A stretch of DNA of 64,000 nt from Chloroflexota bacterium (GTDB taxonomy: Bacteria > Chloroflexota > Anaerolineae > UBA1429), in contig JAAYDC010000014.1 in assembly GCA_012729455.1 (NCBI GenBank), positions 196,890 to 260,889 on the forward strand, in the 5' to 3' direction. The translations under genes and the position numbers were made by a program. Each line of letters starts with the position of its first letter. Positions within the stretch are counted from its first letter, which is position 1. Under the pieces are notes generated by a model, which was not told the DNA's origin, made no database searches, and saw only the letters and a program-made list of their open reading frames with translations. Of this stretch, positions 36,430 to 45,892 are shown one piece after another.

Positions 36430-37829
36430 AAAACAGCGAGATCGAAGCGCAAGTTCGCCGTGCGTTCACCCGAGCGACACCGGACGTCCTGGATGCTGTC
36501 CTCTCCGATTGCCAGGCACAGAAAGGGAGAGTGATCATCATGCCAGTCGAAAAACCAAGCAATCCGTGGGTGTTCCGCTTTGCAGCCATCGCCGCAGCCT
36601 TTGTGTTCCTGTTCCTGGGGGCCGCCGGCTACTTTATCTACAACCGCGATAACGCCGTAGCATCGACCGTCTCGCTGGATGTAAACCCCAGCATCGAGAT
36701 TACCGCCAACCGCAAGGAACGCGTGCTGGCAGTCCGCGCGCTCAACGAAGAAGGGCGCACTGTGATCGGCGATATGGACCTGACAGGCAGTAGCCTGGAT
36801 GTCACCGTTAACGCTCTGATCGGCTCAATGGTGCGTAACGGGTATCTCAATGACCTCGCCAACTCGATCCTGGTCAGCGTGGATAACGCCGACCCGACGG
36901 TTGGGGCGGCGCTCGAGGAAAAGCTCGCCAGAGAAATTAACAAGCTGCTGGCCAACTCGGCCTTTGATGGCGCTGTGCTCTCACAGACGGTGCATCCCAG
37001 CTCCGAGCTGCGCAAACAAGCCGAGATCTATGGCATTACCTTGGGCAAGGCCCAACTGATCAAGCTGATCATCGACAAGAATCCGAATTATCGTTTTGAG
37101 GACCTCGTGCCGCTCTCGATCAACCAGCTCAGCCTGCTGGCCAGCTCGCAAAAGCTGCAGTTGGATAGCGTTACATCGATCGGCCGCGCCAGTGAAAAGG
37201 GCCTCATCGGTGCCGACCGCGCCCGCGAGATCGCCCTGCAGCACGCCAATGTGTCCGCCTCGGATGTGGTCAAGGTCGAGCTGGATTACGAAAACGGTGT
37301 GCTGGTTTACGAGGTGGATTTTGTGGCGGGCGGCTTTGAGTACGAGTACGACATCAACGCCACCAACGGCACTGTTATCAAGCACGACAAAGATACCATT
37401 GTCGATATCAAGAGCAGTGACGGCACCCGCACTCCGCGTGCGACGCCCACCGCCTCGGCTTATATCACCGCCCAGCGTGCCAAAGAAATCGCCCTTGCAT
37501 ATGCCGGCGTCAGTACCGAAGACGTGCGCGAGTTTGAGATTGAGCTGGATGATGACGACGATGACGACGACGAGATCGGCGTTTATGAGATCGAGTTCAA
37601 GGCCGGCGGCGACGAGTACGAGTTCAAGATCGATGCGCGCAACGGCACGATCCTGAAATTCGAGCGCGATCGCGACGACGACGCTGCTCGGTCGGCTTCC
37701 AGCCATGATGACGATATGGATGACGACGATGATGGCGATGACTACGATGACGACCATCATGACGATGACCATGATGACCATGATGACCACGATGACGACC
37801 ATCACGATGATGACGATGACGACGACTAG
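36426..37829 (+). CDS. RsgI-like anti-sigma factor with two PepSY-like repeats and Asp/His-rich C-terminal tail
   Basis: One TM (FAAIAAAFVFLFLGAAGYFIY), VSLDVNPSIEITANRKERVLAVRALNEEG, repeats RAREIALQHANVSASDVVKVELDYENGVLVYEVDFVAGGFEYEYDINATNGTVIKHDKD and RAKEIALAYAGVSTEDV...YEIEFKAGGDEYEFKIDARNGTILKFERD, then D/H tail. Confidence 0.88.
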   Translation: MKNSEIEAQVRRAFTRATPDVLDAVLSDCQAQKGRVIIMPVEKPSNPWVFRFAAIAAAFVFLFLGAAGYFIYNRDNAVASTVSLDVNPSIEITANRKERVLAVRALNEEGRTVIGDMDLTGSSLDVTVNALIGSMVRNGYLNDLANSILVSVDNADPTVGAALEEKLAREINKLLANSAFDGAVLSQTVHPSSELRKQAEIYGITLGKAQLIKLIIDKNPNYRFEDLVPLSINQLSLLASSQKLQLDSVTSIGRASEKGLIGADRAREIALQHANVSASDVVKVELDYENGVLVYEVDFVAGGFEYEYDINATNGTVIKHDKDTIVDIKSSDGTRTPRATPTASAYITAQRAKEIALAYAGVSTEDVREFEIELDDDDDDDDEIGVYEIEFKAGGDEYEFKIDARNGTILKFERDRDDDAARSASSHDDDMDDDDDGDDYDDDHHDDDHDDHDDHDDDHHDDDDDDD

Positions 37830-37845
37830 AATCTAGTCACGTAAT

Positions 37846-37880
37846 AAAACAGGGGCAGCTTTCGCTGCCCCTGTTTTTTG
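37846..37880. terminator. Bidirectional rho-independent terminator
   Basis: AAAACAGGGGCAGC-tttc-GCTGCCCCTGTTTTTTG between convergent genes. Confidence 0.9.
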
Positions 37881-37896
37881 TTGCTTGGAACTGTGC

Positions 37897-39111
37897 CTAG
37901 ACCAGGTAATCACGCAGTTGGCGGCTGCGGCTGGGATGGCGCAGGCGATCGAGCGCCTCGTGCTCGATCTGGCGGATACGCTCACGGGTCAGCCCAAATT
38001 TTTTACCGACCTCTTCAAGCGTATAGCTGCGGCCATCATGCAGGCCAAAGCGCAGGCGCAGGATCCTGGCCTCGCGCGGGGTGAGGGTTGTCAGGATATC
38101 CTCGAGCTTTTGCTGCAGCAGGTGCTGGTAGGTCGAATCCGATGGCGTAGGCGCCTCATCATCGGGGATAAAGCTGCCCAGCTCACTGTCTTCTTCCTCG
38201 CCCACCGGCTTTTCTAGCGAAAGCGGGCGCTGCGACACTTTGAGCATCCACTGTACTTTTTGTGCCGGCAATGCCAGCTGGTCGGCGATCTCTTCAGGCG
38301 AGGGCTGGCGGCCCCAATCCTGCTCGAGCTGCTGCGCCACCTGATACACCTTGCGGATGCGGTCGCTCAGATGCACCGGCAGGCGGATGACGCGCCCCTG
38401 GTCGGCCAGCGCGCGGGTGATCGCCTGGCGAATCCACCAGGTCGCATAGGTACTAAAGCGGTGCCCGCGGGTATAGTCGAACTTTTCGACAGCTTTGATC
38501 AGCCCCAGGTTGCCCTCCTGGATCAGGTCGAGGAACGGCACTCCCTGCCCGAGGTAACGCTTGGCAATGCTCACCACCAGGCGGGTGTTGGCCTTGATCA
38601 GGTGCGTGCGCGAGGCCTCGCCGCGCTCGATCACCAGCGCAAGCTCGTCTTTTTGGTCCTCTGTCAGCGAGTGGTTAGTCTGAAACTCTTTTTGGGCCAG
38701 CAGCCCCTGCTCAAACTGGCGCGCCAGGCTGACCTCTTGTTCGGCGGTCAGCAATGGCACACGCGCCATCTCTTTAAGGTACAGGCTGATGGTATCGTCG
38801 CTGGCGATCTCGGAAAGGTCGAAACGCTTGTCCGACTCGACATCGGGCTCGAGCGACTCAACCTCAAGCGTCTCCTTGTCGTCCTCGACCGGCTCAGCCG
38901 CCTCAGATTCTTCCTTCTTGGCGTCTTCGTACATGACCTGTACGCCCTCTTCGCTGAGGTGGATGAACAGGTCCTCCAACTCGGGCATGTTCTCCTCGAC
39001 TTCGGGGAAAACGCCCATAATATCATCCAGCGTCACATAGCCCTGCTCTTCAGCTTTGACGAGCAAGAGCTGTAACGCCTTGTTATCCTTATCGTTGATG
39101 TTCAGTGCCAT
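37897..39111 (-). CDS. rpoD: Primary RNA polymerase sigma factor
   Basis: [72 protein letters not shown]; start at [11 protein letters not shown] (39111). Confidence 0.96.
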   Translation of the reverse strand: MALNINDKDNKALQLLLVKAEEQGYVTLDDIMGVFPEVEENMPELEDLFIHLSEEGVQVMYEDAKKEESEAAEPVEDDKETLEVESLEPDVESDKRFDLSEIASDDTISLYLKEMARVPLLTAEQEVSLARQFEQGLLAQKEFQTNHSLTEDQKDELALVIERGEASRTHLIKANTRLVVSIAKRYLGQGVPFLDLIQEGNLGLIKAVEKFDYTRGHRFSTYATWWIRQAITRALADQGRVIRLPVHLSDRIRKVYQVAQQLEQDWGRQPSPEEIADQLALPAQKVQWMLKVSQRPLSLEKPVGEEEDSELGSFIPDDEAPTPSDSTYQHLLQQKLEDILTTLTPREARILRLRFGLHDGRSYTLEEVGKKFGLTRERIRQIEHEALDRLRHPSRSRQLRDYLV

Positions 39112-39131
39112 CAAAACTACCCTCAGTTCTA

Positions 39132-39166
39132 ACAAAAAAATAAATCCGCCGGCTAGCTTGGCGGAT
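39132..39166 (-). terminator. Terminator-like hairpin in the rpoD 5' leader (putative attenuator)
   Basis: Minus strand ATCCGCC-aagctagcc-GGCGGAT-TTATTTTTTTG, about 20 nt before ATG. Confidence 0.65.
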
Positions 39167-39253
39167 CGACTCTACATTAGCCTGGCATCCTACCCTGATC
39201 TCACCGGGTTCACGTACCGATGCGCCGTTGCATGTAGGAGGATCAATCTTCCT

Positions 39254-39282
39254 ATTCTAGCAAAACAGGCGTGCTATGTCAA
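39254..39282 (-). promoter_or_regulatory. rpoD promoter
   Basis: Minus strand TTGACA (39282-39277), 17-bp spacer, TAGAAT (39259-39254). Confidence 0.75.
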
Positions 39283-39403
39283 GTCAGTTTTTGGCCCTTC
39301 CCCAAATTTATATCGGCTCTTTTTCGGACGATCCGTATCATCTTGACGAAGCGTTCGGAAGCAAGTATGATGCCCAGAGAAAGCTGAGAGGTATTGTGCC
39401 GTC

Positions 39404-40297
39404 GTGGCAGATATCGGCAATAAACTCAAACAAGCGCGCGAAGCGCTAGGGATCAGCCTGGTTGAGGCCGAGCACGAGACGCGTATTCGCCGTGCTTTTT
39501 TGCAGGCACTCGAAGAAGAGCGCTTTGCGGACCTGCCCGGCGATGTGTATACGCGCGGGTTTCTACGCAACTATGCCATGTTCCTCAACCTGGATCCGCA
39601 GTCGATCCTGGATGAATTCGACCAATTGCGTACCGGCTACGTTCGGCAGAATAGCCCTGATGTGCTCGATGAACCGCTCCTGCCCGAAAAGCCCGTCAAC
39701 CTTGGCGCGCTGATCTTTTTAGCGGTTGTCGGGCTGCTGGTCGCGGCATTGGCGGGCTGGTACATCTATGGCGAAGTGACGGGCAGCGGCGGCCCGGGAG
39801 ATGCCGTGCGCCGGCTGATCCACGGCTCCGGCACACCTCGGGTGCAGGCTTCGGCCATCCCGCACGCTACTCTGACGGCCGACCCGACCAATGCGCCTGC
39901 CAGCACACAGACCGCCCCTGCGAAATCGACTGCCCAGCCGGCTAACACGGTTACCCAGCAGCCGGCAGATTCAGCCACCGCAGCGCCTACGGCAGAACCT
40001 GCCGCCACCACAGCACCCGCTCCCACCGCCATTCCGGCGGATGGCATCGAAGTGGTGGTTGATGTGCTCGAAGAAACCTGGTTTTACGTCCTGGCCGACC
40101 AGGGGGTCATCTTTGACGGCGTCCTGCAGGCGGGCGATCGCAAGGTATGGAACGCCGACTCGGTGATCTATATCAGCATGGGCAACGGCGGAGCCGTCAC
40201 TCTTACCGTCAACGGCGTCGAGGTGGGGATGCCGGGTGCCAGCGGCGAGATTACCGAAATCAACTATACCATCGACACCTTGCCCGGCGGCCAATAA
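39404..40297 (+). CDS. RodZ-like HTH/TM/DUF4115-type protein
   Basis: IGNKLKQAREALGISLVEAEHETRIRRAFLQALEEERFADLPGDVYTRGFLRNYA, TM, Ala/Pro/Thr linker, C-terminal beta domain. Confidence 0.88.
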   Translation: MADIGNKLKQAREALGISLVEAEHETRIRRAFLQALEEERFADLPGDVYTRGFLRNYAMFLNLDPQSILDEFDQLRTGYVRQNSPDVLDEPLLPEKPVNLGALIFLAVVGLLVAALAGWYIYGEVTGSGGPGDAVRRLIHGSGTPRVQASAIPHATLTADPTNAPASTQTAPAKSTAQPANTVTQQPADSATAAPTAEPAATTAPAPTAIPADGIEVVVDVLEETWFYVLADQGVIFDGVLQAGDRKVWNADSVIYISMGNGGAVTLTVNGVEVGMPGASGEITEINYTIDTLPGGQ

Positions 40298-40303
40298 ACC
40301 CGG

Positions 40304-41623
40304 ATGCGTTGCTACCTGGTCACGCTGGGCTGCGCCAAAAACAGCGTTGATAGCGAAATGGTGGCCGAACTGCTGCGGCAGGACGGCCACGTTTTTGTGG
40401 ACGCCCCCCGCCGTGCAGAGCTCTTGATCGTCAACACCTGTGCGTTCATCGCCGATGCGCGCGATGAGTCGCTGCAGGCAGTGCGTGAGCTGGCGGAGCG
40501 CAAAAAGCACCACCAGCACCTGCTGGTGATGGGTTGCATGGCCGAGCGCGATGTTGCCCTCATCCAACGGTTGGTGCCGGGGGTAGACGCCTTTATTGGG
40601 GCGCGCGCCTGGCCGCTGGTGCGTCAGGCAGTGGCTGAGCTGGCTGCCACCGGCAAGCTGCGGGGTGCCCGGGTCAGCTCGGACGCCGACCGTTTGCTGG
40701 TGAGCTCGGTCACACGCAGCCAACCCGAGGGCGCCAGCGCCTATCTAAAGATCGCAGATGGCTGCGATGCCAGTTGCGGTTACTGCGCCATACCGCTGAT
40801 CAAAGGGCCGCAGCACAGCAAGGAACCCCACGAGGTGCTGCACGAGGCGCGCGAGCTGGCCGATTGGGGCGTGCACGAGATCAGCGTGATCGCCCAGGAT
40901 ACGACAGCCTATGGGCGCGACCTGGGTTTGCGCGACGGGCTGGCGGCTTTGCTGTGCGACCTCTCGCGCACGGTACCCGAGGTTGCCTGGCTGCGGGTGC
41001 TGTACGCCTATCCCCAGCACATCACCCCCGGGTTGATCGAGTGGCTGGCAACAGCCCCCAACGCCTGCCATTACCTCGATATCCCCCTGCAGCATGGCTC
41101 AAGCGCGGTGCTCAAGCGCATGCGCCGCCCGTACGATACCGACGCAGTGTTCAAGCTGGTGGATGACCTGCGCCGCGCCATCCCCGATATCGCGCTGCGC
41201 TCGACCTATATTGTCGGGTACCCGGGTGAAAGCGAGGCCGAGTTCGACGAGCTACTTGAACTGATGCGCGTGCTGCGCTTTGACCACGTGGGCGTCTTTC
41301 GTTACTCACGTGAGCGCGGCACCTATGCCGACACCTTGCCCGACCAGGTGACCCCCGAACTTGCTCAGGAGCGCTTTGAACGCGCCATGGAGCTGCAGCA
41401 GGGCATCTCGTACGAGTGCAACCAACTGCACGTCGGCCGCGAACTGCCCGTGCTGGTGGAGGGGGTGGGCGAGGGGCTGGTGATCGGCCGCTGCTACCGC
41501 CAGGCACCCGAGATTGACGGATTGACCGTGGCCAGCGGCACCGCCCAGGTCGGTGAGCTGGTGAGGACGTGCATCACCGGCGCGCAGGAATACGACTTGG
41601 TGGGTCAGCTGCTGGGCAGCTGA
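40304..41623 (+). CDS. rimO: Ribosomal protein S12 methylthiotransferase RimO
   Basis: YLVTLGCAKNSVDSE, CDASCGYCAIPLIKG radical SAM motif, IVGYPGESEAEF. Confidence 0.96.
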   Translation: MRCYLVTLGCAKNSVDSEMVAELLRQDGHVFVDAPRRAELLIVNTCAFIADARDESLQAVRELAERKKHHQHLLVMGCMAERDVALIQRLVPGVDAFIGARAWPLVRQAVAELAATGKLRGARVSSDADRLLVSSVTRSQPEGASAYLKIADGCDASCGYCAIPLIKGPQHSKEPHEVLHEARELADWGVHEISVIAQDTTAYGRDLGLRDGLAALLCDLSRTVPEVAWLRVLYAYPQHITPGLIEWLATAPNACHYLDIPLQHGSSAVLKRMRRPYDTDAVFKLVDDLRRAIPDIALRSTYIVGYPGESEAEFDELLELMRVLRFDHVGVFRYSRERGTYADTLPDQVTPELAQERFERAMELQQGISYECNQLHVGRELPVLVEGVGEGLVIGRCYRQAPEIDGLTVASGTAQVGELVRTCITGAQEYDLVGQLLGS

Positions 41624-42246
41624 GCGTTTACGGTGCGCCAAAAGGGCTCGCTGAGCAGAGTACGCCGCAGGTGGCGCTCCAACAGGGGATGCTCACGGTT
41701 GAGCTCGGCAGGGGCATGCACCGCCAGCGCCAGGCACATCGCCCAATAGTCAGCCTTGCTCTGCACCCCCCAGGCTTCGGCGCCGTATCCTAACCCCGCC
41801 AGTTCGTTATACAGCTCGGCTGCCCTGGCCAATTCCGGTGTTGCCCCAAAACCCTCTGAAAACATCTGCGGTGCCGCTCCTGCGGCGCTCCCCAGCAGGA
41901 TATCCAGCATTACGGCGGATGCCCGCAGCGCCGCCAACGGCTCCAGCACCTCTGCCCAGCGCAGCACCACGCAGTTCTGCAACGGGCCGGCGCGCCATAC
42001 GAGCGTCTCTGCATAACCGGGCGGCAGGTTCGGATCCACCAACAGGTGACCATCCGGCCGCGCCAGCCAGTAACGCAACATCCCCTCTGGCAGAGCCGCA
42101 TGGGCATTCATCAGCTCTTGAGAGAGATTAAGGCTGCTCCCAATACGCTGCTGCCAGGCGCGCGGCAAGCCCTCAGCAGCATTGGGTGCCACGTGCAGCT
42201 TGTGCTGCCAAATCAGCTTCAAGGCAGTGTCGCGCAGGGTGGTCAT
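41605..42246 (-). CDS. Hypothetical protein
   Basis: 213-aa ORF, 4-bp overlap with upstream gene. Confidence 0.6.
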   Translation of the reverse strand: MTTLRDTALKLIWQHKLHVAPNAAEGLPRAWQQRIGSSLNLSQELMNAHAALPEGMLRYWLARPDGHLLVDPNLPPGYAETLVWRAGPLQNCVVLRWAEVLEPLAALRASAVMLDILLGSAAGAAPQMFSEGFGATPELARAAELYNELAGLGYGAEAWGVQSKADYWAMCLALAVHAPAELNREHPLLERHLRRTLLSEPFWRTVNAQLPSS

Positions 42247-44144
42247 TCGCCGATAACCTCGATCGTACCCAGATCGATATGGTCACTCAGCGCTTGGCTC
42301 TGTTGGCTGATCTGCAGGCGCTCGAGGGTAAACATCTGGTACATCCCGATGCGCAGCGTCAGCGTCTGCGGCGGCAAGTCTGCCGGCAGGGCGATGCCGT
42401 AGCGATCGATGACTGCCTCTTCGGGGTGCCAGGCATCGGTGGGCTGAGCGCCGCCGGAAGGCTCACTATCGCGCTGCGCCACGATCTCGCCGTTTGAGCC
42501 TACCAGATGCACAAACACCTTGTAGCGCCCTGTAATCGGAGCAAGCGCCTGCCAGAATAGCGTAAGCTGGGCGATCTCGCCCGGCCTGAGGCGCGGCGTG
42601 CTGAGGGTATAGCCCCTGAGGGTAATCTGCGTGCCCAGGGTGTACTCGAGCGGCACCTGCGGGGTTTGCTCTAGCTTGGCCGGCACGGCATAGATCACCA
42701 ATCTCAGCGCACCGAACCAGCGATCCTCGGCCTTGTAGGTATGCTGGTCAAGCCAGGTCTCAATAAAGCGCTGGGGATCGCTCTCATCGGTGGCCCAGAA
42801 GAGACCATAGATGCGCGGATGCGTTGCTACCAGCTCCTCCAGCTGTGCCTGCACTGTGGCCGGATCCAGCGGCCGGCTGAGGGGCAACGGCACCAGCTCC
42901 TGCGGACCGTGGTGATAGTAACCAACCGTCTCGATCTGGCTGGGGGCGTTGATCAGGATGGCGTCATCGGGGCCGGCTGTGCGCTGGATCTCGGCGATCA
43001 GTCCTCGATAATCGTCGCGCTGGTAAACCGGGTCGGTATATAAATGTCCAAGCGAGACGCCTGCCACACCAAGCAGGCCCACCAGCAACAAAGCCGGCAC
43101 GACGCGCGCGAGCGCCTTGGACTGGAAGTATCTCCAGCAGCCCTGGATGAACGCTGCCAAACCCAACACATAGGCGGGATGTACAAAGAGCAGGAACTTG
43201 TCCTTGAAAAACACCCGCCACAGCGAGGCAACCAGGACAAAACCCAGCGTCCCTGCCAGCCAAAGCAGCGTTGGCCAGGCCTTTTGGCGGCCCACAAGCA
43301 GCGGACCCAGCAGCGCCATCGCCAGCACCAGCCAGCCAACCACGCGTATCAGGTAGGAAGGCGGCATGGTCACGCCCCAGGTCAGCACCTGCGCGAATTG
43401 GCTCATCAACGCAAGGCTGCCGAGGCGCGCACCCACGTCCGGCCAGCCCAGCATCGAGCGCCCGGCAACCACCAGCCAAGGGATGTATAGCGCCACCAGC
43501 ACCAGCAGAGCGGCTATCCACACCAGCAACCAACGCCAACGAAATGGCCTTTGCCGCAGAGCCGCCACCAAAACAGTCACGCTCTGCATGGCAATCACCA
43601 TCATGGTGACATAATGCGAGTAAACCGCCGCGCTGCTGACCAACAGCCACAGCAGCGCATCCCTCCAGCTCCATCGTGTCAGATTCTGAGAACGGCGCAA
43701 TAAGCAAATAAAAGCCCCCCACGACAGGGCTGCCAACAGGGCTGCCCACATATACATACGCGCTTCCTGGCTATAGTAAACCTGCAGAGGGGCGATGGCA
43801 GCCAGCAATGTGGCCAGGATAGCACCGCCTGGCATAAGCAGCTGGCGCCCCAGAAGGTAGGTCACCGCTACCAGTGCTACACCGGCCAGCGCCGAAAGTG
43901 AACGCGCGGAGGCCTCGCTGGTGCCAAACAGGCGCACCCAGCCGCCCAGCACAAAATAATAGAGGGGTGGATGAATATCAGCCGAGGCGTTGCGTACGAT
44001 TGTGGCCGCGTCGCGCTGCACCAGTGCCACGGTGGTGCCCTCGTCGTTCCACAGGCTCTGGCTCCCCAGTCGGTAGAAGCGCAGGCCCGCCGCCAGTATG
44101 AGGATGACCAGGAGCGGCAGCCAGCGCTTAACGCGGGTTAACAC
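42243..44144 (-). CDS. GT39/PMT-like polytopic glycosyltransferase
   Basis: GLRFYRLGSQSLWNDEGTTVALV, ADIHPPLYYFVLGGWVRLFG; multi-TM. Confidence 0.88.
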   Translation of the reverse strand: MLTRVKRWLPLLVILILAAGLRFYRLGSQSLWNDEGTTVALVQRDAATIVRNASADIHPPLYYFVLGGWVRLFGTSEASARSLSALAGVALVAVTYLLGRQLLMPGGAILATLLAAIAPLQVYYSQEARMYMWAALLAALSWGAFICLLRRSQNLTRWSWRDALLWLLVSSAAVYSHYVTMMVIAMQSVTVLVAALRQRPFRWRWLLVWIAALLVLVALYIPWLVVAGRSMLGWPDVGARLGSLALMSQFAQVLTWGVTMPPSYLIRVVGWLVLAMALLGPLLVGRQKAWPTLLWLAGTLGFVLVASLWRVFFKDKFLLFVHPAYVLGLAAFIQGCWRYFQSKALARVVPALLLVGLLGVAGVSLGHLYTDPVYQRDDYRGLIAEIQRTAGPDDAILINAPSQIETVGYYHHGPQELVPLPLSRPLDPATVQAQLEELVATHPRIYGLFWATDESDPQRFIETWLDQHTYKAEDRWFGALRLVIYAVPAKLEQTPQVPLEYTLGTQITLRGYTLSTPRLRPGEIAQLTLFWQALAPITGRYKVFVHLVGSNGEIVAQRDSEPSGGAQPTDAWHPEEAVIDRYGIALPADLPPQTLTLRIGMYQMFTLERLQISQQSQALSDHIDLGTIEVIGE

Positions 44145-45864
44145 GGTGTTTGCGCCGCAGAATCAGGCTGGTGGCGACCAGCAGCATCACCGCCCCGAGC
44201 GCCAGGCCGACCCATTCGCCCGCGCGGCTCGGGACCGGGTAGACCAGCAAGCCATCCAGGTTGAGGGTGCCGCTCACGACCCGCAGCGCCAGGGTGTGCT
44301 CGCCGGGGCGCAGTCGGTCGGCCAATACGACGGTGCGCGACGGCTCGCTACCGGCTGCCAGCTCAATCGTGCGCGAAGACGCACCATCGACGGTTACCTC
44401 CAGCACGGCCGCCTGGGCCGGCTGCCACAGAATTACCTCGACCCTGCCGCCGTTGGTACGCAGCGTTACAGCCGCATCCTGGTCGCCGCGCTGGTAAGCT
44501 CCTAATACTGCCTGCGGCTCGGTCTGCAGCTGCCAGCTGCCGGTATACTGCAGCACCCAATGGTCTTCCTGCCAATAGCCGGGCGGGATATAAGCGGGTG
44601 TCTGCATCAGAGCGCGCATGCTCTCCGCCACCGGCAGGGGAGTAAAGTCAGGCTCGAACATGCGAAAGTAATACCAGGGCTGGTTGACCTCGGCATCAGA
44701 GGCACGCCGCAGGAACCAGTAGTTCATTACGCCCATCCAGGGCCACTCATCGCGAGCACGTTGGTAAGCCTGTACAGCATAGCGCGCCTGCTGTTCGAGC
44801 GTCACCCGGCCATATGGCACCGGGCCTTCGAGCGTCTCGGGTTGGGCATTCCAGCCCACCTCGCTGGCCCAGATCGGCACAGCCGCGTCGTCGTTTCGCA
44901 CCATTATCTCGCGCAAAAGCTGCACCCGGGCATAGTTGGCGCGATCACGGCTGGTGCGCTGGTCGGCCGGACCAGTCCACAGCCCGTAAACCATCGCCCC
45001 CATGATATCAAAACTGCCGCGCGCACCTGCCTGATACATCATCTCCAGATAAGTAAGGTCGCTGAGGTTGCGCGGTTGATATATCATCGGGGTTTCTTCG
45101 GTGGTCTGGGCGAGGGCTGCGGCGATGATCACGCAATTCGGGTCAGCTTCTTTGGCGCGCCGATACGCGATCTGCAGCAGTTTTGTATAAGCCGCCGGGT
45201 CGGTAGCCTGGTCGCCCCATTCCGGGTAGATGTTGGGCTCGTTCCAGATCTGATAGTACTTTATTCTTCCCTTGTATCTGCTCACCACAGCATAGACGAA
45301 ATCGCCAAAATCATCATAGTTATCGGGCGGCGCCATGGTCCAGCCCTCGGCCGAACCCACGACACGGCTCCAAGCTGGCGGGCGATCGAGGCGCGCAATG
45401 ATCTCGATATCATAGCGCTCCGCCAGATCGACAATACGGTCGTACTTGGCCCAGGCGTCGATATCCCACTTGTGGTCCCAATAGTCGCCCTTGGCAGAGA
45501 TCTCGATATCCTCCCAAGGGAATTCCTGTCGGATCCAGCAAAAGCCGGCATCACGTATCAGCTCGAGCGAGCGCTCGACCTTGGCCACCTCAGCTTCCTG
45601 CTCCAGAAAGGTGTTGACGCCGTACGGGCACACCCCGGTATAGGGCATGGGGGTATATGGCGCGGTTTGCGGGGTTGGCTGGCTCAGCTTTAGGAGGGCC
45701 AGCGCGGCAGTGCCCTTGAGCTGTTCAACCAGGGTTACCTCGCCGGTCCATGATTCGAGCAACCCGCTGCGATGCCCCGCATAGGTCAGCCCGACCAGCA
45801 AGAGGACCAGTACCAATACGGCTATCCCCACGCGGCGGATTAAGATCGGGTAGCTGGGTTTCAC
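44128..45864 (-). CDS. Membrane-anchored glycoside hydrolase-like protein (cellulase/GH39-like TIM barrel)
   Basis: ICWIRQEFPWEDIE-type, YYQIWNEPNIYPEW, IWASEVGWN; GTG at 45864 (VKPSYPILIRR + TM) preferred because 46023 overlaps the upstream gene by about 130 bp. Confidence 0.75.
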   Translation of the reverse strand: MKPSYPILIRRVGIAVLVLVLLLVGLTYAGHRSGLLESWTGEVTLVEQLKGTAALALLKLSQPTPQTAPYTPMPYTGVCPYGVNTFLEQEAEVAKVERSLELIRDAGFCWIRQEFPWEDIEISAKGDYWDHKWDIDAWAKYDRIVDLAERYDIEIIARLDRPPAWSRVVGSAEGWTMAPPDNYDDFGDFVYAVVSRYKGRIKYYQIWNEPNIYPEWGDQATDPAAYTKLLQIAYRRAKEADPNCVIIAAALAQTTEETPMIYQPRNLSDLTYLEMMYQAGARGSFDIMGAMVYGLWTGPADQRTSRDRANYARVQLLREIMVRNDDAAVPIWASEVGWNAQPETLEGPVPYGRVTLEQQARYAVQAYQRARDEWPWMGVMNYWFLRRASDAEVNQPWYYFRMFEPDFTPLPVAESMRALMQTPAYIPPGYWQEDHWVLQYTGSWQLQTEPQAVLGAYQRGDQDAAVTLRTNGGRVEVILWQPAQAAVLEVTVDGASSRTIELAAGSEPSRTVVLADRLRPGEHTLALRVVSGTLNLDGLLVYPVPSRAGEWVGLALGAVMLLVATSLILRRKHRVNPR

Positions 45865-45892
45865 GGCATCCTTTCGCGCGGATGTACGCGGC

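Noticed and set aside
36981-37805. 274-aa minus-strand ORF rich in V/I/M (MMVVIVVIMVIMVIVMMVVIVV)
   Set aside because: Merely the complement of the Asp/His codon run; not a real membrane protein.
37680-37829. Short tandem repeat resembling a CRISPR or satellite array
   Set aside because: Repeat unit is GAY/CAY codons in frame with the anti-sigma gene; no spacer structure.
39178-39237. Similarity of the rpoD leader to the 3' half of 5S rRNA (minus strand GCGCATCGGTACGTG...GGGTAGGATGCCAGGC)
   Set aside because: No matching 5' half (GCCTGGC partner absent) and only short, gapped resemblance; treated as leader structure.
44560-45693. 377-aa + strand ORF antisense to the glycoside hydrolase gene
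   Set aside because: Shadow ORF caused by GC-biased codon usage; the minus-strand protein has clear family motifs and the antisense translation has none.
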